Assembly (NCBI GenBank): GCA_026706385.1
Contig: JAPOYV010000134.1
Coordinates: 1-64,000, forward strand
From: Gammaproteobacteria bacterium
Lineage (GTDB): Bacteria; Pseudomonadota; Gammaproteobacteria; Pseudomonadales; Azotimanducaceae
Direction: 5' to 3'
Length of the DNA: 64,000 nt
A program made the translations under genes and the position numbers. Under the pieces are notes generated by a model. The model searched no databases and was not told where the DNA came from. It worked only from the letters and a program-made list of their open reading frames with translations. Every line of letters starts with the position of its first letter. The stretch's first letter is position 1. Positions 1 through 9,203 of this stretch are shown here, one piece after another.

Positions 1-1
1 G

Positions 2-332
2 GTCCGGCCGGTCCGACGTCGTCGCCGGCGGGCAGCGCCAATCGAAAAGGGCGATGTTCGGATCGCCCGGCCCGCGATCCGCCCCGACCGCGCCGCAACG
101 CATGGCACATGGCGTCGCCGGGCTCAGGCGAGCCTTCTCCCGACCACCGCCGAACAACCAAGCCGCCGCCGAAGGGGTTGTCCACGCTTTGTCCATCGCG
201 CCGGTCCTGCGCAACCTGACGCGGTGGGCAAAGGGTGGGCAACCCCACACCGGCGTTGAACAGGGCGATGTTCGGATCGGGCTGTTGTCCTGCCGGCCCC
301 CCTTTGAATAGGGCGATGTTGCGGTAGGCCAT
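2..332 (-). CDS. Possible small ORF with repeated PNIALF motif, partial, unknown
   Basis: An open frame reads leftwards from an ATG at 332 with a G-rich, SD-like stretch just upstream and stays open to the window edge. Its start encodes MAYRNIALFKGG, and about 20 residues later DPNIALFNAG follows in the same frame. A third PNIALF-coding stretch at about 41-66 lies in a different frame, so the reading frame appears disturbed between copies two and three. No family is recognised. It may be a degenerate repeat-containing gene lying downstream of mgtE on the same strand, or non-coding repeat DNA. The interval 333-487 to its right shows nothing else. Confidence 0.2.
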   Translation of the reverse strand, partial: MAYRNIALFKGGPAGQQPDPNIALFNAGVGLPTLCPPRQVAQDRRDGQSVDNPFGGGLVVRRWSGEGSPEPGDAMCHALRRGRGGSRAGRSEHRPFRLALPAGDDVGPAG

Positions 333-487
333 GTCGATCCCCCCGACGATCCCTCGCGGCTCCCTCCGCCGACATCGAGAAGCTGACGCCGCCACCGTGG
401 GAACCAACCCCGGACGGCGCGTGATCCGAAGCGGTCAGCACCAAGCGGACACTGTGTCGAATGCGCCTGCCGCCGGGTCCACGGCGG

Positions 488-1852
488 CTAAAGCCAGCCC
501 AACGCCAGCGTCGCGAGGCCGAGCACTAGGAAGAAGCCGCACATATCCGTGACCGTGGTCAGCACGGGCCCCGAAGCCACTGCGGGATCGGCACCGAGAC
601 GGCGCAGCAGCAACGGCACGGTGCCGCCGATGGACACGGCGACCAGCGTGTTCAGCGCCAACGCCGTGGCAACGACGGCGGCGAGCCCGATGCTCCCCTT
701 CCACACCCACGCTGCGACGCCGAGCAGGAGGCCCAACGCCAAGCCGTTGAGGATGCCCACCTTGGCTTCCTGCCACCACACGCGCGCCGCGTCGCGGGGA
801 CTCGCGATGCCGAGGGCGAGTTCACGCATGCTCACGGCGACCGCCTGATTGCCCGAACAGCCGCTCATGTCGGAGACGATCGGCAGGAACACCGCCAGCG
901 CGATCACCGCGGCGAGGGTCTCCTCGAACGCCGCGATGACGCTCACCGAGATCATGTTGAGGACGATGTTGATGCTGAGCCAGGACAGCCGGCGGCCCGA
1001 CCGCTCCCGAACCGGCATGCTGCGCAATTCCTCGCCGCGCACGATGCCTTGGGACTTGAGGTGGTCGTCGGTGGCACGCTCGACCAGTGCGTCGTCCACG
1101 TGCGAGCGTTCGACAACGCCGAGCAGCCTGCCGGTGTCGTCGGTAACGGGCAACGAGAGCACCTCGGCCTCCTCGAGGCAACCGTCGACGGTCGCGAGAT
1201 CCGCTTCGGCGTTGACCGCCGTCGGTCGTGTCATCAACCCACGGATCTCGGCGGACGGATCGGCGGCCACCAGGTTGCGCGTGCGCACCACGCCGAGAAG
1301 ACGACCGCCGCCGCCGACCACGTAGCTGTACTGGAGCAGGTAGCGGGACAGGTCGCGCTCGCCCGAGGTGATGGTCTCCAGCACCTCCCGCGCCGGCGTC
1401 TGCGGCGGGAAAGCGAGGAAGTCGCGCACCATCAGGCCGCCGGCGGACTCCGCGGGATAGCTCATCAGTTCGCGCGCGTCGGCGGCGGTCTCGGGGTTGA
1501 GCGCGTCGAGGATGCGGCCGAGGTCGTCGTCGTCCACCTCGGCCAGGACGTCGGCGCGTTCGTGACCCGGCAAGGCGGTGACGATCGACGCCGCGTCGGC
1601 AACGGGCAGCCCCTCGATCAGGTCCGCCGCCACCTCGTCGGGCACGTCCTCGATGAACTCCGCCGCGGTTTCAGGCGCCAGCGCGACCAGCACCGCTTGG
1701 CGCTCGTCCTCGTCCAGCCGGAACATGGTGCGCACGACATCCGGACCCGACAGCGTCGCTAGGAAGCCGTCGATCGCTCCGGGGTCCAGGACGATCATGT
1801 TCTGCAAGCGAGCGACGGGGTCTCGCAGCGGTTGAGTCAGCCCGGTTTCCAC
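488..1852 (-). CDS. mgtE: MgtE-type magnesium transporter
   Basis: Encodes an inner-membrane Mg2+ (possibly Co2+) channel of the MgtE family. In order it has an acidic helical N domain rich in short LDP/ALxPE-type repeats, a paired CBS domain that gates the pore in response to Mg2+, and about five C-terminal membrane helices. The conserved pore-region signature SDMSGCSGNQ is clearly present. The open frame extends to an ATG at 1924, but that would leave only 8 bases to the divergent gene at 1933. A GTG at 1852 preceded by GGTGGGC, with a GATAAT -10-like element at 1886-1891, gives a better fit, and a third option is the ATG at 1798. The family assignment is firm; the start is uncertain. No M-box riboswitch is visible in the short upstream region. 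Confidence 0.88.
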   Translation of the reverse strand: METGLTQPLRDPVARLQNMIVLDPGAIDGFLATLSGPDVVRTMFRLDEDERQAVLVALAPETAAEFIEDVPDEVAADLIEGLPVADAASIVTALPGHERADVLAEVDDDDLGRILDALNPETAADARELMSYPAESAGGLMVRDFLAFPPQTPAREVLETITSGERDLSRYLLQYSYVVGGGGRLLGVVRTRNLVAADPSAEIRGLMTRPTAVNAEADLATVDGCLEEAEVLSLPVTDDTGRLLGVVERSHVDDALVERATDDHLKSQGIVRGEELRSMPVRERSGRRLSWLSINIVLNMISVSVIAAFEETLAAVIALAVFLPIVSDMSGCSGNQAVAVSMRELALGIASPRDAARVWWQEAKVGILNGLALGLLLGVAAWVWKGSIGLAAVVATALALNTLVAVSIGGTVPLLLRRLGADPAVASGPVLTTVTDMCGFFLVLGLATLALGWL

Positions 1853-1932
1853 ACGCCCACCGATTAGTTCTGTGCCATCGCGCCAATTATCGTAGAGTCC
1901 GATTTCATCGTTTTGACACGCCACGAGAGTCG

Positions 1933-2754
1933 ATGCGCGCGTCCGAACCGTCCAACAACGAACTGACCGACGCCCAGGTCGCCTTCTTCCACGCGCACGG
2001 CTATCTGCACCTGCCGGCCGTGTTCAGCAAATCCGAGACGGACACCCTCGCCGACGATCTCGACTGGCAGATCGCCACGTGGGCGAGCAAGGGCCCCGGC
2101 TGGAGCGGGGGCTGGCGGCGCGTGTACATGGCCGCGGACGTGGAGCGGCGCTCGAAGCTCGTCGCCCTGCACGACCTGCACCGCTACTCCAAGGCCTGGT
2201 GCGACGCCGTCACCCACCCCGCGCTGACCGGCGCGATGGCCGACCTCATCGGGCCGAACGTCGAACTGCATCACACGACGCTGCACGCCAAGCCGCCGGA
2301 GACCGGCCATCCGTTCCCCATGCACCAGGACTGGGCGTTCTACAAGCACGCCGACGGTCGCTACGTCGACTGCCTGATCCACCTCGACGACACCGACGAC
2401 GACAACGGCTGCATCCGCTTCCTCGACGGCTCGCACACGGGTGGCGCCCTGGACCACGTCGTCACCCAGGCCGACGGCTCGCCCTGCACGCCGCACCTGC
2501 CCACCGACGACTGGCACCTCGAGGACACCGTCCCAGTGCCCGCCCGGCGCGGCGACGTGGTGGCGTTCAGCATCCACATGGTGCATGGTTCGCGGATCAA
2601 TCAAACGGACGCCGTGCGACGCAGCGTCCGCGTCGGCTACCGCGATCCCGCCAACGAGCAGACCGCCGGCCAGTCGCTCGGACGCCCGGGGCTCATGGTG
2701 CGGGGACGACGACCACGTGCGGAAGGACAACCCGCCTTCTTGACAACCATCTAG
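1933..2754 (+). CDS. Phytanoyl-CoA dioxygenase (PhyH) family protein
   Basis: A 273-residue Fe(II)/2-oxoglutarate-dependent oxygenase of the PhyH family. The expected facial triad is visible: H131-Q-D133 in MHQDWAF and a distal H218 in MVHGS, with an arginine about 11-15 residues later in a position that would bind 2-oxoglutarate. Family members hydroxylate small molecules (fatty acyl-CoAs, osmolytes, secondary metabolites), and the substrate cannot be read from sequence. It lies 55 bases upstream of the enolase-superfamily gene at 2810 on the same strand, so the two could act on one catabolic substrate. A TTGACA at 1915-1920 sits too close to the start to be a usual -35 element. A second, diverged PhyH gene is at 9250. 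Confidence 0.85.
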   Translation: MRASEPSNNELTDAQVAFFHAHGYLHLPAVFSKSETDTLADDLDWQIATWASKGPGWSGGWRRVYMAADVERRSKLVALHDLHRYSKAWCDAVTHPALTGAMADLIGPNVELHHTTLHAKPPETGHPFPMHQDWAFYKHADGRYVDCLIHLDDTDDDNGCIRFLDGSHTGGALDHVVTQADGSPCTPHLPTDDWHLEDTVPVPARRGDVVAFSIHMVHGSRINQTDAVRRSVRVGYRDPANEQTAGQSLGRPGLMVRGRRPRAEGQPAFLTTI

Positions 2755-2809
2755 GCGATCGCCCTTACGGCGCTACGGCATCGCCCGCCCAGAACCACGA
2801 GGGAACGCA

Positions 2810-3940
2810 ATGAAAGTCACGGGTATCGAGACGATCCTCCTCAACAACACCCCGCCCTACCACGGCGGGCGGACCTTCCTGTTCATACGCTTGAGCACCG
2901 ACGAAGGTATCGTGGGCCTCGGCGAACGACCGACCGGCCATACCCCGGACCTGACCTCGCAGATCGCCCTCCTGCACGACTTGGTGGACCGCTTCGTGGT
3001 GGGCAAGAGCCCGTTCGAGATCGAGCGCATCTGGCAGAGCATCTACGCCTCCAACCACGACTATCGCCATCCGAGCCTTTACGGGACACCGGCCCTGTCG
3101 GCCATCGAAATGGCGCTTTGGGACATCGTCGGCAAGGCCACCAACCAGCCGATCTACAACCTCCTCGGCGGGCCCTGCCACGACAAGCTCCGCGCCTACG
3201 CGTACATGCCGACGCAGGGCGTCTGGGAAGACCCGAAGAAGGCGGGCGACATCGCGGCCAAGCTCGTGGCGGAAGGCAACAGCGCCTGCAAGATCGACCC
3301 GTTCATGCCCTACTACCCCCTGCCCCGCGACTTCCCCTTGAAGACCATCAAGCACGCCGCGAGGATCTTCGAGGCGATCCGCGACGCCGTCGGCGACGAC
3401 CTCGAGATCGGCATCGGCACCCACGGCCAATTCAGCACCGCCGGCGCCATCCGCGTGGCGAGCGTCTTCGAACAGTTCAACCCGTTCTGGTTCGAGGAGC
3501 CCGTACCCCCGGAGAACGTCGACGAGATGGCCCGGGTCGCCGCCCACACCAGCATTCCCATCGCGTCCGGCGAGCGCCTGGTGAGCATCTACGAGTTCTC
3601 GGAACTCTTGGAGAAGCAGGCCGCGCAGATCATTCAACTCGACGTGGGGCAGTGCGGCGGCATCCTCGAGTCGAAGAAGATCGCCGGCATCGCCGAGGCC
3701 CACTACGCGATGATCGCCCCGCACATGTACGTGGGGCCGATCGCCGCCGCCGCTGCCGTCCAGGTCGACGCCTGCTCGCCGAACTTCCTGATCCAAGAGT
3801 ACAACGGCGGCGGCCTGCACGAGGAACTCTTCACCAATCCCATCCGCTTCGAGAACGGCTTCATCGAGCTGCCAACGAGCCCTGGCCTTGGCCTCGAACT
3901 CGACGAGGACGTCGTGAATCGGCAGCGGGTCGACACGTGA
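2810..3940 (+). CDS. Enolase-superfamily (mandelate racemase/sugar-acid dehydratase-like) protein
   Basis: A 376-residue protein with the capping domain and TIM barrel of the mandelate racemase/galactonate dehydratase group. These enzymes abstract the proton alpha to a carboxylate, using Mg2+ bound by three acidic residues. Two ligands are evident, in WFEEP (E229/E230) and SGER (E255), and the catalytic His motif APHMYVGP contains H305. At the usual first-ligand site, normally D-x-HGR, the sequence reads GTHGQ (G203-T-H205), so the aspartate seems replaced by glycine. This may mark a divergent subgroup or altered metal binding. The SD-like AGGGAAC lies just before the ATG. Its TGA overlaps the ATG of the next gene (TGATG), indicating translational coupling with the TldD-type gene. 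Substrate unknown; an acid-sugar dehydratase role is inferred from the family. Confidence 0.85.
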   Translation: MKVTGIETILLNNTPPYHGGRTFLFIRLSTDEGIVGLGERPTGHTPDLTSQIALLHDLVDRFVVGKSPFEIERIWQSIYASNHDYRHPSLYGTPALSAIEMALWDIVGKATNQPIYNLLGGPCHDKLRAYAYMPTQGVWEDPKKAGDIAAKLVAEGNSACKIDPFMPYYPLPRDFPLKTIKHAARIFEAIRDAVGDDLEIGIGTHGQFSTAGAIRVASVFEQFNPFWFEEPVPPENVDEMARVAAHTSIPIASGERLVSIYEFSELLEKQAAQIIQLDVGQCGGILESKKIAGIAEAHYAMIAPHMYVGPIAAAAAVQVDACSPNFLIQEYNGGGLHEELFTNPIRFENGFIELPTSPGLGLELDEDVVNRQRVDT

Positions 3941-5649
3941 TGCGCACCCCCGCGATCCGCACGGTACTGACCGGACTCGCGCTGGCCACCGCCACCGCCG
4001 TGGCGGACAGCGACGAGCCGCCGGTCCTGGTCGCGCTGAACGCCGAGCTCGCGCGCTCCATGGAAATCCTCGGCGAGCGCCCCGAGCCGCCCTACTTCCT
4101 AAGCTACGAGGTGACCGAGCAGGACTCGGCCGCCGCCTCCGCGTCATTCGGGACACTGACCTACAGCTACCAACGGCGCAGCCGCTTCCTGGACGTGGAC
4201 CTGCGCGTCGGCGACTACGATCTCGACAACTCCCGACCCATTCGCAATGCGCGGCGCCCGCGACGGACGTTCACGCGCGTGCCCATCGAGGACGATGTCG
4301 ACGCCATCCGCAGCGTGCTCTGGAACCGCACCGACGCGACCTACAAGCAGGCGCTGCAGCAGTTGACGCGGGTGCGCACCGACATCGAGGTCAAGGTCGA
4401 CGCCGAGGACCAGTCGGCGGACTTCTCCCGCGAGAAGGCGCAGAGCAGCGTGGACAGGCCCGCCCGCCTGGCCGTGGACCTCCCCGATTGGGAAGCCAAG
4501 GTGCGGCGCTACACGGCACCGTTCGGCGCCTACGGCGAGATCTACCGCGCGAGTGCCAGCCTGACCGGAAGCACCGAGACGCGCTGGTTCGTCAACAGCG
4601 AGGGTGCGGCGATCCAGACCAGCGAGGTCCGCTATCGCCTGTCGATCAGCGCCACGACCAAGGCCGACGACGGCATGACGCTGCCACGGTACGAGTCGTT
4701 CTCGTCGTTCACGCCTGACGGCCTGCCGGACGATGAGACGGTGCTGGCGACCGTGGAACGGATGATCGCCGACCTCAACGCCCTGCGCGACGCCCCGGTG
4801 GTCGAGCCGTACACCGGGCCGGCCATCCTGTCGGGGCGCGCCAGCGGCGTCTTCTTCCACGAGATTCTCGGCCATCGCGTCGAAGGCCACCGGCAGAAGC
4901 GCGTCGACGAGGGCCAGACGTTCAAGAAGAAGATCGACGAACAGATCCTGCCGGCCGGCTTCACCGTGTCGTTCGACCCCACCCGGCGGACGCTGCGCGA
5001 CATCGATCTGGTCGGCGCCTACGCCTACGACAACCAGGGCGTGCCCGCACAGCGCGTCGACGTCGTGCAGGATGGCGTGTTCAAGAACTTCCTCATGTCG
5101 CGCACGCCCATCGAGGGGTTCTCGAACTCCAACGGCCACGGGCGCAAACAGACGGGCTACCAGGTCGTCGCCCGGCAGTCCAACCTGATCGTCGAGGTGG
5201 ACAATCCACTGACGCGCGAGGAACTCAAGGCGCGACTGATGAGCCTGCTCGAGGAACAGGACAAGCCGTTCGGCTTGCTGTTCGAGGACATCCAGGGCGG
5301 CGTCACGACCACCGGCCGGTTCATGCCGAACGCCTTCAACGTGCAGCCGATCCTGGTCTACCGCATCTATCCCGACGGGCGCGAGGAACTCGTGCGCGGC
5401 GTCGACCTGATCGGAACGCCGCTGACGACGTTGAGCCGCGTCACCGCCGCCGACGACCAGATCGCCGTGTTCAACGGCATCTGCGGCGCCGAATCGGGCG
5501 GCGTGCCGGTCGCCGCCGCGTCGCCCGCCGTGCTGGTCTCCCAGATCGAAGTGCAGAAGAAGAGCAAATCGCAGGAAAGGGCGCCGATCCTGCCCGCGCC
5601 CTTTGACGAAACACCTGTCCATACCGACGGCGAAGAGGCGGCCGAGTGA
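3940..5649 (+). CDS. TldD/PmbA-family metalloprotease, exported
   Basis: A 569-residue protein starting at the ATG that overlaps the preceding stop codon. The same frame stays open far upstream, but the N-terminal hydrophobic stretch after MRTPAIRTV looks like a signal peptide and supports this start. The C-terminal half carries the TldD signature HEILGHRVEGH, with H307, E308 and H312 forming the HExxxH zinc site, followed by the typical beta-rich TldD domain. Cytoplasmic TldD/TldE pairs process peptides such as microcins; an exported version has no assigned substrate. The next gene, overlapping by 4 bases, is a paralogue lacking the zinc motif, so the two probably form a heteromer in the way TldD and TldE do. 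Family call firm, role inferred. Confidence 0.85.
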   Translation: MRTPAIRTVLTGLALATATAVADSDEPPVLVALNAELARSMEILGERPEPPYFLSYEVTEQDSAAASASFGTLTYSYQRRSRFLDVDLRVGDYDLDNSRPIRNARRPRRTFTRVPIEDDVDAIRSVLWNRTDATYKQALQQLTRVRTDIEVKVDAEDQSADFSREKAQSSVDRPARLAVDLPDWEAKVRRYTAPFGAYGEIYRASASLTGSTETRWFVNSEGAAIQTSEVRYRLSISATTKADDGMTLPRYESFSSFTPDGLPDDETVLATVERMIADLNALRDAPVVEPYTGPAILSGRASGVFFHEILGHRVEGHRQKRVDEGQTFKKKIDEQILPAGFTVSFDPTRRTLRDIDLVGAYAYDNQGVPAQRVDVVQDGVFKNFLMSRTPIEGFSNSNGHGRKQTGYQVVARQSNLIVEVDNPLTREELKARLMSLLEEQDKPFGLLFEDIQGGVTTTGRFMPNAFNVQPILVYRIYPDGREELVRGVDLIGTPLTTLSRVTAADDQIAVFNGICGAESGGVPVAAASPAVLVSQIEVQKKSKSQERAPILPAPFDETPVHTDGEEAAE

Positions 5650-7409
5650 ACGCCCGGAACGTGGCAGGCATGGCCGCGCTGATCGGCGTTGGCCTGCCGG
5701 CGTGGGCGGCCGATGCGCCCGAACGCGGCGGCGTCGTCATGCAGGCCATGCGCGACGAACTCGCGCGGTCGGTGGAAGCGCTGCAGATGGACCGCCTGGA
5801 GAAGCCGTACTTCCTGTCCTACCGCATCGACGATGTCACTTCGACCCAAGCCGTTGCCAATTTCGGAGCCCTGGCAGACAAGTCGAGCACCCGCAACCGA
5901 TTCCTGTCGATCGAAGTCCGCGTCGGCAGCCCGGACCTCGACAACACCAATTTCATGCCGTCGCGCGTCAGCGGTTCGCCGGCCACGCGCACCCTGACCC
6001 TGCCGCTCGACGACGACTATCGGGAACTGCGCCGGCAACTGTGGCTGAACACCGACGCGGCGTACAAGTACGCCCTGGAGACCATAGCGAAGAAACGTGC
6101 GGCCTTAGAGAACCGGTCGCGCGAGGAGCTACCGGACTTCGTGCCGGCGGAGCCGCACCTGAGCTTCGCCGACGCTGCGGCGCTCCGGCCCCCCGTCGAA
6201 CCCGTCGCCGAACTGGTACGCACGCTCTCGAGGGTCTTCAGGGACTTCCCCGGCGTGCAGGCCTCGCAGACCCGCGCCAGCCACGTCTACAGGCGGTCCT
6301 ACTACGTCAACAGCGAGGGCACCGCCTTCACCCAGGCGCGACCCGCCGTGTTCATCGAGGCCCTCGCCAAGACGCAGGCCGACGACGGCACGGTGCTGCA
6401 GGACTTCGAGTGGTTCCACGCCCGCCGCTTGGAGGACCTGCCCCCCGTGGCGGTGTTGGTCGAGAGCGTCCGGGGGATGGCGACGACGCTGTCGGCGCGG
6501 CGTGACGCCCCATTCGTCGACCGCTACAGCGGGCCCGTCCTGTTCGAGGGCCAAGCGGCGGCGGAACTCTTCGCCCAGGTACTGGCACCGAAGCTCCTCG
6601 CGGTGCGCGTACCGGTCGCCGAAGACGACCGCATGGAAGGCTTCACCGCGAGCCTGCGCAACCCGTTCCAGGACAAGATCGGTGCGCGCGTGCTGCCACG
6701 GGGCTTCAGCGTGCACGACGATCCGACCTTGGACTCCTACGCAGGTGCGCCGCTCTTCGGCGGCTACCCCATCGACGACGACGGCATCCCAGCCGCACCC
6801 ACGGCACTGGTCGAGAACGGCGTTCTGAAGGGCTTGCTCGCGACCCGGAACCCGATCGCGGGCATCGCGGGCAGCACCGGCAATCGCCGCATGATGGGTA
6901 TCCCCCTGCCTAGCAACGTGCTCGTCACCACGAGCCGCGGGATGAGCGACGAGGAGCTGGCCGAGGAGTTCAAGCTCCTGATCGAGGAACGCGGCAACGA
7001 CTACGGCGTGGTGGTGCGAAGACTTGCGAATCCGATGGCCAAGCTAGACCGCTCCGACGCGGCGCGAACACCGCGTGGCGAGGTGGCCGTGGACCGGCTC
7101 ACGCGAGCCTACAAGGTCTACCCCGACGGTCGGGAGGAGGCGATCCGCAAGGCGGAACTGTCCGGGGTGAGCGAATCGGACTTCAGAGACATCGTCGCGA
7201 CTACGGAGACGACCACCAACTACACCCTCGGTTTCGTGCCCATCATCACCTACAGCCTCGCGGTCACGACGGCCCAGTACGGGACCGCCGCCACGCAACC
7301 GGCCATGTCCATCGCGGTTCCCGACCTCCTGTTCGAGGAGCTGACGCTGCGCAAGCCCGTCGGCAACGTGCCGTTGCCGCCCGTGGCAACACACCCGTTC
7401 TTCGACTGA
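5646..7409 (+). CDS. TldD/PmbA-family paralogue without zinc motif, exported
   Basis: A 587-residue paralogue of the preceding gene, beginning at a GTG in the GTGA overlap with its stop codon. The N-terminus (MNARNVAGMAALIGVGLPAWA) is a plausible signal peptide. Shared blocks include PYFLSYRIDD, YVNSEG, the ADDGT segment and the C-terminal VYPDGREE stretch. Where the partner has HEILGHRVEGH this protein has AELFAQVLAPKLLAVR, so no metal ligands remain. By analogy with TldE/PmbA it is expected to be a non-catalytic subunit of a heteromeric protease. That assignment rests on pairing and missing residues, not on any direct evidence. Confidence 0.8.
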   Translation: MNARNVAGMAALIGVGLPAWAADAPERGGVVMQAMRDELARSVEALQMDRLEKPYFLSYRIDDVTSTQAVANFGALADKSSTRNRFLSIEVRVGSPDLDNTNFMPSRVSGSPATRTLTLPLDDDYRELRRQLWLNTDAAYKYALETIAKKRAALENRSREELPDFVPAEPHLSFADAAALRPPVEPVAELVRTLSRVFRDFPGVQASQTRASHVYRRSYYVNSEGTAFTQARPAVFIEALAKTQADDGTVLQDFEWFHARRLEDLPPVAVLVESVRGMATTLSARRDAPFVDRYSGPVLFEGQAAAELFAQVLAPKLLAVRVPVAEDDRMEGFTASLRNPFQDKIGARVLPRGFSVHDDPTLDSYAGAPLFGGYPIDDDGIPAAPTALVENGVLKGLLATRNPIAGIAGSTGNRRMMGIPLPSNVLVTTSRGMSDEELAEEFKLLIEERGNDYGVVVRRLANPMAKLDRSDAARTPRGEVAVDRLTRAYKVYPDGREEAIRKAELSGVSESDFRDIVATTETTTNYTLGFVPIITYSLAVTTAQYGTAATQPAMSIAVPDLLFEELTLRKPVGNVPLPPVATHPFFD

Positions 7410-7414
7410 ACGGG

Positions 7415-8350
7415 TTGCCCGTGCGGATCCGGCCCAAAGCGGCGGTTCTCGGTGCGGCGCTAGGCACCTTGCTTTCGGCGGGCTCTGCGCTCGCCTACGA
7501 GACCGACCCGTACACGAACCGCGACCTCGACCTCGCGGACAGTCTCGCGATCCTCGACGAGAAGATGAACGTGGCGTTGGACCGGATCGCCGCCTCCTGG
7601 TCCAGGGGAGAGGACGAGTGGGCGTTCATCACGGCCATCTACCGCGATGTCGGCGGGTTGCACTGGATCGACAAGCTCGAGCGTTGGGCGATGCACGCGC
7701 CGGAGGTCGACAAGCTGCCGATCAGCCGTCGGGAGTCCGTGTTCTCGGAACTGCCGTTGCACGCCGCCCGCGGTGCGCGCTTCTGGGGCCTGGGCCGAAC
7801 CATGAACGTCAACGGGGCCTATATCGGCACGGACAAGATCGGCCACTTTCTCTCCCAGGGACGCAAGTTCTACTCGCGCTACCACCGCTTGGGGAGCATC
7901 GAGCGCGCCGCGCAACGCACGGCCACGTGGGAGGGGCTGATCTGGGGGCGCCTGCTGTCGGGAATCTTCTCCAACGCCGACCTGGTCGCCAACTACGAGG
8001 GATTCCTGTTCTATCGCGGGCTGTTCAGGAACGGCGTGGTCGGCGACAAGGTGGCGATGTTCCGCTGGGAGGACGGCCGTCCGGTGCGCCAGCGGTCGTT
8101 CTCCTGGGCCGACCACGTCAACGCGTTCTGGGACGAAACCCTCAATCCCAACGCGTACGCCGACGCCATAGTTCCCCACATGCAGCGACGGATCCTGCGT
8201 CTATGCGACGACTTCGAGCGCCGGCCGGAACGCTACCGTGTCGGCGACCGGGACGCGCTGAGCGCGCGCTACCAGGAGATCGGCATGCGCGACGCGACCG
8301 CGCCCGAGCCGTCGCGCTTTCTCGCCGAGAACTGTCCGCCGTCGCCGTGA
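7415..8350 (+). CDS. Exported protein of unknown function in the TldD operon
   Basis: A 311-residue protein whose start is either TTG 7415 or GTG 7421, five or eleven bases after the previous stop. It opens with a signal peptide ending near ALAYE and has no further membrane segment. Notable stretches are the histidine-containing DKIGHFLSQG and the Trp/Tyr/Phe-rich middle (WGRLLSGIFSNADLVANYEGFLFY), which suggest a folded periplasmic or outer-membrane-associated domain. No family was recognised. Its position as the last gene of the coupled 2810-8350 operon ties it to the two TldD-type proteins. A GC hairpin (8355-8371) follows. Confidence 0.75.
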   Translation: MPVRIRPKAAVLGAALGTLLSAGSALAYETDPYTNRDLDLADSLAILDEKMNVALDRIAASWSRGEDEWAFITAIYRDVGGLHWIDKLERWAMHAPEVDKLPISRRESVFSELPLHAARGARFWGLGRTMNVNGAYIGTDKIGHFLSQGRKFYSRYHRLGSIERAAQRTATWEGLIWGRLLSGIFSNADLVANYEGFLFYRGLFRNGVVGDKVAMFRWEDGRPVRQRSFSWADHVNAFWDETLNPNAYADAIVPHMQRRILRLCDDFERRPERYRVGDRDALSARYQEIGMRDATAPEPSRFLAENCPPSP

Positions 8351-8354
8351 CCAC

Positions 8355-8371
8355 GGCGCCGGCCGGGCGCC
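8355..8371. terminator. GC hairpin between convergent genes
   Basis: GGCGCC, a five-base loop, then GGCGCC lies exactly between the stop of the exported protein (plus strand) and the stop of the SDR gene (minus strand). Without a T tract it is at best a weak bidirectional terminator or processing signal. Confidence 0.3.
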
Positions 8372-9130
8372 TTAGAAGTGCGAGACGCCGCCGTCGATCG
8401 CGATGGTGTCGCCCGTGTGGTACGAACTCTCGTCGCTCGCGAAGTACACGGCGATGCCGCGGAAGTCCGTCGGCGTCCCCCAGCGACGCTGCGGGATGCG
8501 CCGCATCACCCGTGTCTGGAACACCTCGGTCGCGAACGCGCGTTCGGTCATCGCCGTCTCGATCCAGCCGGGGATGATGGCATTGGCACGGATCCCATAA
8601 CGCGCCTGGCCGACCGCCAGCGATTGGATGAGCGCGATCACGCCGGCCTTGGTGGCCGAGTAGTGCTCGCTGCCCGCCGCGCCGAATCGCGCCGTGCCGC
8701 TGCTGGTCACCACCAGCGAGCCGCCGCGGCCGCTCTCCTTCATGTGCTTGACCGCCTCGCGGAAGGTGAACATGACGCCGTCCATGTTGACCTTGAACAC
8801 CCGGTCCCATTCCTCGGACGTCATGGCATCGAACTGGGCTCCGCCGCCGCCGACCCCCGCGTTGGCGAAGCACGAGTCCACGCGGCCGAAGGCTTCCACC
8901 GTCTTGGCGAACGCCTCGACCACCTGGTTCTCGTCGCTGACGTCGCAACGCAATGCCTCGACCTGGCCCCCGTAGGTCAGAAGCCGGTCCTTGGCGACGG
9001 CGTTCTTGTCTTCGTTGGTGCCCCAGATGCAAACGCCCGCGCCATGCTCCGCCAAGCCCTCGGCAAATCCCAAGCCGATGCCGCCGTTGCCGCCCGTGAC
9101 CAGCGCCACCTTCCCCGAAAGATCGAACAT
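8372..9130 (-). CDS. SDR-family NAD(P)-dependent oxidoreductase
   Basis: A 252-residue classical short-chain dehydrogenase/reductase. The nucleotide-binding TGGNGGIG is at residues 12-19, the structural NAG at 90-92, and the catalytic S143/S144, Y157 and K161 are all in place. The C-terminus has the usual DGG segment (ITIDGG-like). Length is normal for the family. It interconverts an alcohol and a ketone on an unidentified substrate. It is divergent from the PhyH oxygenase gene at 9250, with 119 bases shared between the two starts, so common regulation is possible. Confidence 0.9.
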   Translation of the reverse strand: MFDLSGKVALVTGGNGGIGLGFAEGLAEHGAGVCIWGTNEDKNAVAKDRLLTYGGQVEALRCDVSDENQVVEAFAKTVEAFGRVDSCFANAGVGGGGAQFDAMTSEEWDRVFKVNMDGVMFTFREAVKHMKESGRGGSLVVTSSGTARFGAAGSEHYSATKAGVIALIQSLAVGQARYGIRANAIIPGWIETAMTERAFATEVFQTRVMRRIPQRRWGTPTDFRGIAVYFASDESSYHTGDTIAIDGGVSHF

Positions 9131-9203
9131 CGTCCCTTCCCGTCAGCCAAAGGGAACAAGCATAGCCGGTAGCGAGCCAACACCGCAGCAACACGGCCGC
9201 TTG

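Noticed and set aside
1915-1920. TTGACA as a -35 element for the first PhyH gene
   Set aside because: It lies about 12 bases before the ATG, leaving no room for a -10 element and leader.
3118-3939. Long upstream extension of the TldD-type frame across the enolase gene
   Set aside because: The extension is Arg/Pro-rich out-of-frame shadow of the enolase-superfamily gene; the ATG at 3940 with a signal peptide is the better start.
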